This document shows positions 13,737 to 26,338 of a stretch of DNA of 64,000 nt, in pieces. Each line of letters starts with the position of its first letter. Position 1 is the stretch's first letter. The stretch is from positions 3,472,001-3,536,000 of the forward strand of contig JACAXG010000050.1 in the NCBI GenBank assembly GCA_018881555.1. The letters are read 5' to 3'. Source of the DNA: Amblyornis subalaris. Taxonomy: Eukaryota > Chordata > Aves > Passeriformes > Ptilonorhynchidae. The notes beneath the pieces were generated by a model. That model had not been told where the DNA came from, did no database searches, and worked only from the letters and a program-made list of their open reading frames with translations. A program made the position numbers and the translations under genes.

Positions 13737-14980
13737 CTGAAATACCAGCAAGAAAAGTTCAAACATCTTAGTTCTGTAAGTAAAGGAGGGGAGAGCTTAT
13801 TCTAGCTAGTACTCCTAAACACTAAGACAGAGCATGTATTCTGACTTTCTTGGGTGGCTCTGATGAAAGATGCAGAGGAGAAAACCTGCAACCTTATTAA
13901 GGTCATTATAAAAGCTCTAGCTTTCCTTAGTGTGAGAAAAGGAGTCTGAAAGTCGTCCAAGGCTGTGAAACAGGAAATAGAACTATAAACACCAAGTTCT
14001 GTGATGCTGTGTTTTGAGGCACTGAAGGTAACTGTCTACTGTTCACCCATGCATTTCACAGTGTGGTGTTTGCAAATGCATTAGAAGACATTTCCTTTCC
14101 AGAAATTACACAGATTCAACCTTAGCTATGTCATCTCTTTCTTCTTCGAAACAAAACATTCCAGAAATTTTACAGAGTCCAGTGAAATTCAGCCTCTANC
14201 TAGTACTTTAAGTCATACATAATGAAACATTTAACTAAAATTTCTGTCCTTAAATTGCAGCTAAATGGCTACAGCAACCAGAAGTTCATTTTTACAATTA
14301 AGCTACTATACACTATGGCCTGAAAGATATGGACAGGTAGACATAAAATAGCAGGATGTATTATAATCTGAATTTCAGAGTAAGTACTGAATAGAAAAAG
14401 CAAAGCTTGTGATTTCCATTCAGTTGACTCATTTCTCCTCCCCTTAGAAATTAAACACATTTTATTCTCTCATCTACCATCTGCCTCAAGAAACATATTA
14501 CAGATGTTGTCTTCATCTAATTGAGCACAGTATTATTTTTAAAACACATTATAAGAGCAAACAAAACTTCCTGCACCACCACCAGTGCTTTCTAGCATCC
14601 ATACATCTATGTAAAGCAATGTAAATGTGTAGAAAGCCAGGAGGTGTACTGGCTGTCTCAATAGGATTAATCAACNAAGATTATGACAGGAACTTGATGC
14701 AGATGTAAACAAACTTCTTTTGCAAAGGAGGAAATTAAATAACTGAAATTCCTTAGAGGTTTTTATTCTTCCAATCAACTCCNCAGTAATCACCATCTGT
14801 TCCCAGAAGCAAAAAAGGAGGGGGCTCTTGTACCTTCCCATCCTAAAGATGTAGTCCTTAGAATGTATCTTAGAATGGCTGCCTGCACATCTACAAATTA
14901 AAGTGGAAAAGCAGGCATGAATTTGAGGTAGCATGAAAGCTTTCCTGAGTTAGTGAAGAAAGCAAAAAAAGTCAGGATAC

Positions 14981-15052
14981 AGGTGGAGAAGTGGGGAGAG
15001 GAGAGATGGGGCACTGAGGAAGGAGGTGGGAGAGGGAGAGAGGAAATGGTGA
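14981..15052 (+). repeat. Purine-rich low-complexity tract
   Basis: About 70 bases on the plus strand are nearly all A and G, with many GGGAGAG, GGAGAGA and GGAAGGA blocks. On the transcribed minus strand this is a polypyrimidine tract about 1.3 kb upstream of the 173-base exon. It looks like simple low-complexity DNA, and no function is inferred. Confidence 0.6.
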
Positions 15053-18000
15053 AGCTCTGTCTCGCCAGATGAGCTACTATGTGACTTTGGACAACTACCT
15101 ATTCTTTGCCCTGAGAGTCACTCCTTTAAAGCAGGTAAAAAGACACTTTTGCTGTCTTTAAAACAAACTGATAAAAGTCACCATTCTAAACATAAATACA
15201 AACAATGACATTTAAAAGGAAAAAACAAAATGGAAGTGTCCGATGATCAACCAACCCCAAAAAGATGGCATAGTCATCAGCTGAATGTGATGCTTATCTG
15301 AAAACATTTGCAGCTCTTGCCCTTACAACTCCAACANGCCTGCAGACACAGTGAAAACCATCTCAATCCCACACAGCAGGAGATACAACCACATANAGCA
15401 GTTACAATTCTAATTGCAATTAATCTGTGCTACAAAAGCCTGGTCACGTCAAATACATTTCTTTGCCTCTTCAAAGTCACAAAAGACAACTTCATTGAAA
15501 ACAAACTTATCTCTAATCCTGCATTCTACAATCACAGTATTAATTGTAAACCCGTTCATTCTAGAACCTTCATAAAACATTCTTTGATTTTACTTGAGAG
15601 GACACTTCAGCATGCATNCTCAAAAAATGTTTCATTCAAAATGGGGTTTGATTCTTGCATTTTCTAGTCATCATGTAACATTGATTAAGGTACAATAAAT
15701 CTGCTGTTCGCATTTTTGAGCCCCATCTGTGACGGCTGTGTTGAAACAACTCAGGTAAAAGAATCAAGATTTCTAATTAACTTCTCTTTCTCTTTTCTGA
15801 TTTCCATTTTCCAGGGAAAAAAAAACAAAACAACANACCACTGCCAGCTGATGGATGACCAAACAGGATTGATAAAGTTAACGAATGTGAGTTCATAACA
15901 GGCCCAAAAAAAGGATAGAGAGAAATTCAAGTAACATACTCCACATCAATGTGCACATAGAGGAAGTGCAGCAGGAAGGTGGGATGTGAAAAATGACTAA
16001 TGGCAAGAGATGGACACAGTAAGTTAGTTATTCTCCAATAATGATACAAAAAGATCTGGATTTTTACTCAGTATTGTCCTCTGTTGGAAGACTAACAGGA
16101 TGATGGGCTTCCATCTTGTCCTAAGATTGCTGTAGTTCATAGCAATTGGTAATACTCTCCTTTATTCACTGTATTATCAAAATCTTTCATTTATTATGAG
16201 ATCTGTAAACATGTGGTTGCCCTCCCTTCAAACTTCTTTCTTCAAAGTAGAAAGAACTCTGTCATTCTGCAAACATCCCAATTCATGTTCCCCCTAATCC
16301 ATTATTTCTCTTTCTCCTGCCTTTTTCTTGGTCTTTGATTCTCTATTGTCCTCTATGTGGCAAAAAATGGGATGAAAGAAGTTGATTATGCCTGCTCGGG
16401 CCCCAATGCGGATTAATTCTAGTAAGAGTTAATCCAATTTCAACTTTGCAATACTTTAGAAGAAATTATAAACACTTCCCTATTATCACATGGAAGTTCC
16501 CATACTCAGAGTCATAGGGACAACACACTGAAAGATGCAGGAGAAGAGGGAAAAATTTCTATTGCTTTTGCCACATGAAGAGGGGGCAACACCATCACTG
16601 CTNTTAGCCCAGTGAAAAAGGGATCTGGGTCAGTGCATGTGAAACAAATCAAAGGGGAGAGAAGAACAAAAAAAAAAAACCACAACAGAAAAAAAAACCT
16701 GACAAAAACCCTAAAGAAATACACTAAACAGAAAATGTCTTCTTGCTTTATCAACTTAATTTTTGAGGCACTACTACAGAAATGCCATATTTTGCTAATT
16801 TTGCAACTATTTATGTGCACCTATCTATTAAACTGGATTGATAATTTATTGTATGAGGTCAATGTATTTGTTTATGTGTCCAATTGCTTGCAAGATTAAT
16901 GCCATAAATTAAAAGAAAGATCTCTCANGAAATAATTCATCCTATATATAAATCAAGGTGAAAACTCTGAAGTTTGAAAGATAGAAAGGAGAAAAAAATA
17001 ACTAGATTGGCATTTAGATTGCCAGACTATTAGAAGATTGCCACTTCCCTTAAATTCCTTTTAAGTATTAAGATCAAACTGCTGTCTGTCTTTTCCACTT
17101 TGGTCTGGTGATTTCAAAATTNTATTTCCATTCTGAATCTCCTTTGACTTCTTTGCTTCTCTCTCTCTTTACCTTTCTTCCTGCAGGATTCAAGCTTTCA
17201 TTTTATTTTTGGATTTGATTTTAAACCTTGTCTCCACAATATGAAACCTACTTCTTGCTTTAATTTCTATCAACTAAAATACTAAATTATCATGTGATGA
17301 CAACTGAAGAGCATGTGTCTTTAAAGAATGTATAAATCTGTGCCACTCAGTAAGGCTACAGATGGCAACACTGAAAGGACCCAAAGACGTAGNTGACTCC
17401 CTTTGAAGTTGTTACTGGAACAGCCCAAAGGCAGACTGGAGTGACATGCCCAGGTTAAAAGAAGATACGTGAAAAAGACTGGAACAGAATCAAACTTATA
17501 AGCCCAACTCCAAGATCAACCAGNTATTATTAAACTTTTGTCTTTTCTTTCCCCCTTACAGACTGCAAGGGCATGTTAAAAACAGTTACAACATTAGGCG
17601 TAATTGTCCTTTGGAAACTATCAATACTTTATAAAGGCAAAAAACCTCCAAGCCATACCAACAATGTTCCCATGCTGATGGGCATTCTAGGGTCTTTTTG
17701 CTAAATGATGAGTCTAGAGGGCCTCTAACTCACTCTGCAACCCCCTGAGCTATTAACAGATTCACTTCACATTTTTTCAGATTTTGTTTGTCTATATTGG
17801 CAATATATCAGTGAAGTTGGTAACACAGGCAAAGTATTTCCCTTTTTATAGGGCCCAAACGCTTGTGTTGAAGATAAAAACACAACTATTGGAAGAAAAC
17901 TCCAAGCCCAAATTAAAGTGGAAGAAATGATGCATTTTAAAATATGCAAAATGTTACTCTACTGAATTCTCAGTATTAAAAATGTTACGNTAATAATACA

Positions 18001-18840
18001 AATATCTAAAACAGAGAAGTGATTTTATTCTGTAAGGTAAATAAAGAGATGTTCCTATAGTATTACTGATTCTATTACCAAGAACCCTTAATCAATTTTT
18101 TACTACATATAGGATACAAAACTCAACTTAGTCTCTCAAGAAAAAAGTCAACAGCATTCTGTACCAAATGATAATTTCACAGGGGGTTTTAAGACAGTTA
18201 CATACAGGACTTATCAATGTTTCACTTCAATGTTTTTTAAACCCACTACATAGAGCAAAATTCTGCATTACACTCTGATAATTTTTATGTTCATTAGGAA
18301 ATAGAATTCTGCTGAATTTTCATAAACATCTGACCACAGAGCAAGGATGGCAAGTTATGCCACACAAACCACATACGGCTTGTAAGAAATGGATATACAG
18401 GTACAATGCTGGTGCTGTGCAACAAGACATGCAGCATCTTGTGTTGGCACACAGACTGCCACATCCTTTTAATCCCCAGATACAAGCCAGAGACACTCAA
18501 TCTCTTGTGGCTTTNGAATCACATGTTCATCTTAAAAGGAATTAGTGGGGTTGAAGTGGACTCCTCACAAATGAAAACAGCTTGAAAAACTGCATTTTTC
18601 CTAGCAAAGGTTACTCCCAGGCTATTTTGCCAGAACAGTTTTGTGCTTCTTCCACCCAATACAAATCATGCCTGTGACTGAAACAGGTGCACAGAATTGC
18701 AAGTCCCATGAAAACGACTGCCCACTGCCTTCACTGACAGCATTCAAGTCAGCAAAGACACTTACAGAAATGCTGCACTTGCCTCTTTCAAAGGTCAGGA
18801 ATAAATGTGATGACTGCTCATCACAGTATCTACAGAAAAC

Positions 18841-18865
18841 TCTTCCAGCTGNNNCAGCTGGAAGA
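18841..18865. repeat. Perfect 11-bp inverted repeat with NNN at its centre
   Basis: TCTTCCAGCTG is followed by three unresolved bases and then by its exact reverse complement, CAGCTGGAAGA. Almost all other ambiguities in the window are single bases, and this is the only triple I saw. The palindrome could be real, or it could be an assembly or read-folding artefact at a hairpin. Confidence 0.7.
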
Positions 18866-21796
18866 AAAATGTCAGTGCCAACCAAAGGACATAAAATGTA
18901 TGCCACAGACAACAGCCAGAACATTGTTCTTTGAGGTCTCACAGCAGGTAGCAAAGGAAAGGACCTTTTTNTTTTTTAAATAACAGATTGTTTAGTTTAT
19001 CTTGAACCAGATAAATCCTACCTGCTGCTGCCAACTGCCTGTGGGAACACTGCTGTGTCAGATGTTCCTTTTAGCCCCTGCTTCACTTGGAGCTTTCACN
19101 TTCTGAAGACTCTTGAGGAAGGAGTAAGAATTAGGGCATGATAGAGGCATATGAAAGTGACCATTGTGAAAGGGAAACTGGACTTTTATTGGTCTCAGCC
19201 TTAAAAATGCTGGGGGCAGCTGGGAAAAAAGGACACTCTTGTAAAAACGGGTTAAAAAAATCTCACCTCATGCAGGAAGTCTCTTCTCTGACATCAGAGG
19301 ACAGTCATGCCTTTAGAAAGGCTCATCCCATCTGCTGTTTCAGAGGCCTGCCTGCATTAGCAGTTGCTGTTAAGCAATCTGTTTATAGCGAAGTCACATC
19401 CAGAAGAGCAGAGCACATTGAAAATCTTTAGGTAGAATTATCATTATCATAAATCCACCAGTGTCAAAAGTGTGTAGAAAGACGGACATGAAAACTCTCT
19501 CAAGTATCATACACAGACCACACTGGGTATTACTACAGCCACTGNGACCATAGTGTAACATCAAAGCAATTTACAAAGCAATTGGCTGTAGATATGACAG
19601 AAATTTAATTACTACTTAAGTTCTTAGATATTTCATGAAGAAAAACTGGAACTTTCTTCAGGGAAAACCGACTTTGGGACATTTTTCATATCTAATTTTC
19701 AAAGGCTAGTATTACCAAAAGCCTTGCACCAACATGTCAAGTTTCTAAAAAGTTGTCTTGACTTGCACTTAAGCGTTGTGGATAGTATCGTAAGAGGTGA
19801 CATACAGTGTGGGTAAAGATTCATTTTATCACAAGAATGATGATGCACTTACAGGAAGGCTGAGAACGCCAGCCTGCCTTCAACAACCTCTGTGGCTCCA
19901 TTGCATGGCGTAGACTCAAAATCTGAGGGGCACCATAAATGTGTTGATACTAATTCCAGCAGTCACATAATTATGACTGAACAAAGCCAAAGCAGCCCTG
20001 CCTACTGCAGTGTAATGTGACTCTGCTTTTGCATAGGAAGGGAGTGCCGTGCAAGCTGCTGCAAATGCCATCTGGTTTCTGCATTACAACCACAGTAACA
20101 GCACTCATAATTCTCTCCGTAGAACGTATATTAATGAATCCAGAGAGCTGAAAGCAGCTTACAAGCCAGGATCGCTGTCATAACGCTGTTTCTCCTGGCA
20201 GCGAACACCTCAGGAAGGACAGGATGGGTGTGTGGGGAATCATAAGAGGGAGAGATGAAGNAGGGGAGGAGGAGGGGAGCTTGTTAAAAGAAAAAAAGGA
20301 AATGAAAAAAAAAGAAAGCTTGCTAAATAAGCACAGATTAAAATTTTAGAATTTGTGATCAAAGTCCACCAAACAAAACATTAACTTTCTTCTCCAGCAT
20401 CAAAATATCCTCCTATGTTGCATTACAAATTGCAGCACAGTAAACAACAAAATTTCACAGCAAGCTTCAAGCTAAAAAATACAGCAGAGCTGTGAGACCT
20501 TAAGTTTTGGTTTTGTTGAGAATTGCTATGATTGATTTCTTAGCGATGAAATCAACACTGGAATATTCAAAGTCACAGGGGAGAGCCTGGAGTTTGCAAA
20601 TACCAGGGCTTATATGATTCACAAAACATCAAAAAAACTGGTTTCAAAACTTCTCTCTTAATGAAGTCATGAAGCATCTCAGAGTCCAGCACNTGTCCTA
20701 ATCTTCAAAGGCTACCAGCAGCAGTTACAAAAGAAGAGTGAAGCCCAGATGACAGACTGGGAGCAAGGGAGGAGCAAGTAATCTACACAGTGAATAAATC
20801 CTATCACAAATGCTTTCGCTGTTACTCTTAGCTACTTTTGGAAGAGTCATGCTGGTGGGATACNGAATAGTACCTGTCTCAAGCATACCTCTCCCTGATA
20901 AACATGGCTGGTAAACCAGTAACTGCTGAGGAGGAAAAGGCAGATTTACATTTAAAAAAAAGAACATACTGAAGTTTGGAAAACCACAGAATCAGTCTTT
21001 ACAAACTGCTCTTCTACCATGTGACCACAGTTTTAAGGTTTTTTATCTTAATTTGTCAATAAAATACTGTATATTTTGTTACAGATTGTGGTCTTGCAGG
21101 ACACAGGAAGTTCGTATGGCAAAAAAAAAAAAGACAAAGCAAATCTAACAGTGGTTACAAACATACAAATGAGGTTTCACTGGAAGTGCTGACAAATNGA
21201 TGAAAACAATCTGTTGTTTAACATTCTCATTTCTCTTGCTCATCAGCACAATCACTACAAAGCCAAGACTCCTGCATCTCAGTGTTACTGTTACCAAACA
21301 ACCTGGTAAGCAAAAAAGAGTAACTAGCTGGAATAAAAGAAGAACAGAAGAAACAATGGGAAAGATCCATATTCATTGGAAGTAATTCTACTTATAAAAA
21401 GCCANCATGAGATCTTCCAATTTGACTAAGACAACATTCAACTAAATTTAACAGCAAACTCCAGAGCATTTGCTTTATGTCAATAGTGGAACAAGGTCAC
21501 AGGTAGCCAGTAATGTCCCCTTACACCCTTGACTTAGCAAAGCCCAAGCTTTTCTTCATTTCCTTTAAAATTAAAAAAAGTAAAGAAATAAAAATGCCCA
21601 CAATCAGAGGACATGCTCTAAAAGTAATCTCNTAGGACCTGAAATGAGGAAGAGAAGCAACATTAGATTTCCATAAACAAGGGACACATGAGGACATTAA
21701 CAGCAACACAGAAAACCTAAGTTAAACATCAACCTGCCTTTTTTATTTATTGTGTAGTTTTCAAAGGCATACAAAGACTTTTTCAAAGGCATAAGT

Positions 21797-22270
21797 GTGT
21801 GCAACTGCCTATCATACCTTTTCAAATTTTGTCAGCAACTCACGTAAGCTGAAGTTCAGCCCAATCATCATTAAGCGTCTCCCAAAGCCTACATTTTTCT
21901 GGTACGTCCTCCAAGCCAAGTCTGTAGCCTTTAGGGTTCTCTCTTTTTCCACCTATGCAGTCTCAAAATTCTCCAAGCGCTCCAGTGTGTGTCCCTCTCC
22001 TGGGCTGCGTTCCCCCGGGGACAGTTCACACAGTGCCATTGTCACAGTCTCCCTGTCCCTGCTCCTTCCCATCGGCTGGGCACCTGGGGATGAGCTGCTG
22101 ACACTGGGTGATGCTCCTTGCAGGGTTGACCTGACCCCATGGCACTGTGGGGATCTCCTTGTCTCCACACCTCCTCAGGACTGCCTCCAGCTCACCTCAG
22201 CAATGGCCTGCAGGATCGAAGTGCTTCTTGCAGGCCTCAAGCTCAATGTTTGGTCTCAGTGACCCCGAGT
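21797..22270 (-). other. Unidentified GC-shifted block with coding-like minus-strand sequence
   Basis: This block differs in composition from the surrounding intron. On the minus strand, 22168-21953 is an open frame of 71 codons beginning METRRSPQ. It ends in a stop and is followed in the same frame by about 45 further open codons, including ATDLAWRTYQKNVGFGRRL and then a lysine codon followed by GTATGA. The sequence does not look like a spectrin repeat and I do not recognise the peptide. It could be a decayed copy of a dispersed repeat or retroposed transcript, or an unannotated alternative exon. The in-frame stop and lack of family likeness argue for a decayed copy. A 14-base direct repeat (TTTTCAAAGGCATA at 21758-21771 and 21780-21793) sits just beside it. 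Confidence 0.35.
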
Positions 22271-22683
22271 GAAAGAAGCTATAACCTGCTGGTATATGAT
22301 GGGTGGAGAGTAAGAACAAGTCCTTCCATGTTGCTCCATTCAAGGGAAAAACAAAATCCCCAGAGAAATTTCTGTCTCTAGAAAGCATCAAAAGCCAGCT
22401 TCTCAGAGAAGTTAAAATGGGACAAGGCACACTTCCATCCTAGGAAACACAGCGGTGTGACCAGACAGGAGGCCATCTCTCCTCTGCCTTCCTCAGAGCC
22501 AGCACCATGGGCTNGTGCTGTTATGGCAGTAACCAGGCACCTCCACAGCCTGCTTCCCTCCGCCCAGGAGATGCTGCGCCACAGAAGAGCCAAGGCCCAT
22601 TAAAGTTGTCTCAAAAGTAACTTCCTTTGCCTAAGCAAAAAAAAAAGTCCAGCAAAGGATCTTGCTGCAACCTCCAAAGCCTT

Positions 22684-23137
22684 CGCTGGGGATCTCCTCC
22701 TTNGGTGCCGTCTGCTCTAACAGCCGTGCGGTAATCTATCCCCGGCATTTGTTTATTATTGTAATCAGCATCCTCCCTTTCAGCAGCCCTGGTGCTGCTT
22801 CGAAGCCAAGCACACTCCCCCTTCCTGGAGGCCTCCCTGCTGGAAAACCACCAGCACCCCTGAGGCTGCAGAAACCCCAGATCCAAACCCCTCGCTCGCC
22901 CCTTTTCTTTCCCCTCGAACGGAAAGGTGGCTGTTCAGCCCCTGAGCAGGTTCTGGCGCTGTAAATGCAACCAGTGCTGCACAGAGCCACCACGGGCTGT
23001 CGCCGCTCAGGAGGGCAGGCTCGGCACAGCCGGATTGTTTTTCACATGAGCCCTTGCTCGCCCGCGGGAAACCTGACACCCCATGGGTGGCTGCGAGGAA
23101 ATCACTCCGTTTCAAACCATTCCCACTGGAAACCCCG
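22684..23137 (-). promoter_or_regulatory. CpG-clustered GC-rich patch, candidate internal promoter of UTRN
   Basis: By hand count there are 22 CpG dinucleotides in about 450 bases, while CpG is rare in the surrounding intron. The patch includes a GCTCGCCCGCGGG segment at 23056-23068. A TTAAATAGG sequence on the minus strand (about 23152-23160) is a weak TATA-like match just upstream. Minus-strand frames of 85 and 137 codons are open here, which GC-rich sequence alone can explain. It lies about 9 kb upstream of the 173-base exon, inside the intron where the paralogue dystrophin has the Dp116 promoter. That makes a G-utrophin type promoter an attractive guess. I could not identify a first exon, and an old GC-rich repeat remains possible. 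Confidence 0.35.
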
Positions 23138-24479
23138 TGTGCATGTGAAGGCCTATTTAAGCTGCTATTAATGCCTTCCTCACAAACACACATTACTCAA
23201 CCACCAAAACCAGCTTCAGTAATAGTTGCCAGCAAGTCAGCAAATGCATAATTAAAACCAAACCAGCAACCCATCACTTGCAAAACCCGTTACAACTAAT
23301 TCTCCTATGAACACATTGGGTATCACATGTTGCTTTTACTTTTATTTCATCCAACCATCATATGCAGTACGAATGAATCCACCAGTAGCAAAACTGTCTC
23401 TAAAATTATTCTGAGCTAGTGGATTATACTGATATATCTAGTATGGGTCAGGATTTAAAAAATAAACTCTGAAGGGGGAAAAAAAATATTGGCATTAGCA
23501 CAATTTTTACTTGGTTTATTTGTAGTTTGCCTCCTGTCTGTATGTTTTATGTGGGCATATTATACAAACTGCAGAAGTGCTTGCAAAATAAACTTAGGAA
23601 AGTTTTCCAAAGGTGACAGAACGAAACCAGCTTTATAGCCCATATAACAGGTCAGCTCAAACAGTCTGAATTTATTCCACTGCTTCTGCAAGCAAAAAGC
23701 CTATTCATTACGTGACAGTATATAAAATCATGTTCACATACTATTATTTTCCAAATTAACTATTTACAGAAGAAAAAACCAACATAATGGAGTAAAAAAG
23801 TAAAACTATTCTGCAAGAGATTTAACTACAATCACTACTTGAGAATCTCTTTCCTTCTCCTCCTTCTCCAAAGACAAAGTTTGGATCCTATTCCCAAGCA
23901 CACTATGGCTTTCTGCTGCTCTTGGAGGAAAAAACCCTTGCAAACCAGAAGTGAACAGCCTTTAGATCCACTTCAGAAATGCTAGTGCATATAAATAAAA
24001 ATGGGTGTCAGGCTAGATTATAATGAAGCTTCATAACTCCAGGACTGAATCCAAATATACAACATTAATTTTATGTTTGGTTTCAGGTTTCATACTTAGA
24101 TAACTTGTTTTCTGATTTTCAGTTGTCATAAAAAAAAAAATTATATAGTCTATATCTTTCAGTACCATTAGATGTAAATGAAATGCCCTCTAAGGTGAAT
24201 AGGTACCATTTTGCATAATTTTATAAAAGGTTATCAAATATTTATGTATATACATGATGTTAGACCAATGCTGCCAGCAAAACAGCTTTGAAAATTGTAC
24301 TGAATAACCACTTTTTCAATTGCTCTCTCACATGAAAGCACACTGCAGTATTTGAGAAATTCTGAATTTGTAGAAGACAATAAAGCAACTGAAATAAGCT
24401 CTATGTTGGCATATATTTAATATAGCCTGTACACAGCCAGCATTTCTGTAAACATGACAATGTCATATTGTAAGCTCAA

Positions 24480-24518
24480 AATGTAAAGCTGTCATACATT
24501 TTAAGACAGCTTTACATT
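24480..24518. repeat. Perfect hairpin, 14-bp stem and 11-base loop
   Basis: AATGTAAAGCTGTC at 24480-24493 and its exact reverse complement at 24505-24518 flank an 11-base AT-rich loop. The match stops at both ends. It is too short on its own to be a normal microRNA precursor. It may be the trace of a small inverted-repeat element or a chance or mutation-templated palindrome. Confidence 0.85.
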
Positions 24519-26322
24519 ACTTATTACTACTAAAGTTTTCTTGATCAGTTTCGTCACAACTTTTACTGAAAGTAGCTCTGCATACACTGTTGGCAATGAA
24601 AATGAAAATTTTATACTGAAAACTACAGTTATTACATAGATCAAATGTATGAATGCTAGAGTCCAAAGAATTCAACAATCTGAGAGTGTAAGCTCTCATG
24701 CAAATACATGATCTACAGCTGAAAACAAGCAGAACACCAACTGTAACAAAGCATCCTTCCAAAGTGCTCTTGTAGACACTAAGACCCACAACAGGCAATT
24801 TAAGACACTGGAGCACAACATACTGCTGCAGAAGATTATGTGCAGTGAAGCTTTTTGTTACTTTTGGTATCAGAGCAGTTTGGTGCATTTTCTCATGTGT
24901 CTTAAATAAGAATATAAAACTGGATAAAAATAAAACAACCCGCTAACAGCTTTTTATAGCCATTGGTAACGTAACTATTGGCAGCCTGCACAACTCAAGG
25001 ACTATCAAAAAAAAAGTACGTCTATCCATGGTAGAAAAAGGATGGTCAGCACAGCAGCCTGTGACACACAACTACAATCACATTTGCTGGAAACTGTTTT
25101 TAGGTGTGGATCCCGAAGTGCACACCCCGCAAATCCAGGCTTAAAAGCCTCATCATTTAGCAAGACATTTAATGCAGAGATTGTAAAACTAATAGCAGAA
25201 TTTTACATTTAAAAACTTCGTACTGCAAAGATTTCACTAAAAAAACCCTCCTCTTATCAAGTATAAATCCAGAAGCAACTGAATGTTAAAATATTGGAAA
25301 CAAATGAACCAGCAAAATCAATGAAACCAAAACTAGATAAGGAAAAAGTTATTCCACTGATACTAGAAATAAAAATACCTGATCAACTTGGAGATCATGT
25401 TACACACTCCACTGAAGTACAATTTCAGAAAAGAAAAAAGTCTTTTAGACTTCAATGTATTCGATAAAAAATTTGCTTCACACTTGAGATGATGTGCAAA
25501 AAATGAAAAAAAAACTGTCATACTAAACACAACTTAATTTCGGAATGTAAACCAAAGAAAGGGGAAAGCAATTTTTTTTTTCTAGAAGAAAAATGGAAAA
25601 ATAAAGAGCAGCAAGAATCTTAAGAGTAAATGTATGAGGTTGTTTATACACAGAGCATACATACGTCTTATGTAACTCACAACAGCAAGTAATGACAACA
25701 AAAAGATAAAAAGAATAGTGTTGCCTTGTGTGACTCATGTAACAGGCACAGAGGTCAATAAATGGTTACAGCAAGTCAATACATCCTGTTTTCACTCAAG
25801 ACATGCAGCTTCAGGCAGGAACACAAAAAATCCTACCGTTCAAAAGCACTGTGGTATTTTCACCTGCCTTGCAAAATATCTGGTGTCAATCTGATCAGAC
25901 CAGGAGGGGGAGATGCCTTCTCCCTTCCTACAACAGGTCAGCACTTAAAATACAGAGTTAACACACAGCTCCAGCAAGGTCAGGCCTATAATAAGGCTCA
26001 TTATCAATTGAGCCTAACATCAAGGTTTTAACCAAGCAGAGACTCACCGATAACCTCTGCCAGAAATCAAATTACTCAAGCAACACAGTACCCCAAGGAC
26101 TAGCAATTCATCAGGACAAATGGACAAATCAAATTCTTAAAAGAAAGAGCTACAAGTGGCAGAATAAGACAAAAGTAACGTAACTATGATTGCCAAAATT
26201 ACCAGTAAGATATCTATTACAGTGGTGATTGCAATGCAGATTATGAATTACATGAACAGGTTTGCAGAGTTCCTAGAGCTTAGAGCCAAGGCACTGCAGC
26301 CACTGTATTTTTCTTCCCTTTT

Positions 26323-26338
26323 CCCCCCGCCCCCCCCC
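26323..26338. repeat. Cytosine run interrupted by one G
   Basis: The plus strand carries six C, one G, then nine C, so the transcribed minus strand has a nine-G and a six-G run separated by one base. Such a run could form a G-quadruplex in the intron RNA. Its length may be unreliable because homopolymers are error-prone. Confidence 0.8.

Noticed and set aside
14671..14934. Minus-strand open frame of 87 codons beginning MLPQIHACF, at about the distance upstream where the Dp116 first exon lies in dystrophin.
   Set aside because: No convincing phase-0 splice donor follows the ATG, and the peptide shows no likeness to known leaders.
15592..15617. Minus-strand ATG with eight codons (MHAEVSSQ) followed by GTAAAA in phase 0, 1.9 kb upstream of the 173-base exon, resembling a short Dp116-like first exon.
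   Set aside because: The donor is weak, no promoter features surround it, and short ATG-to-GT runs in phase are frequent by chance.
21758..21793. A 14-base direct repeat considered as a target-site duplication of the 21.8-22.27 kb block.
   Set aside because: Both copies lie on the same side of the block, eight bases apart, so they do not flank an insertion.
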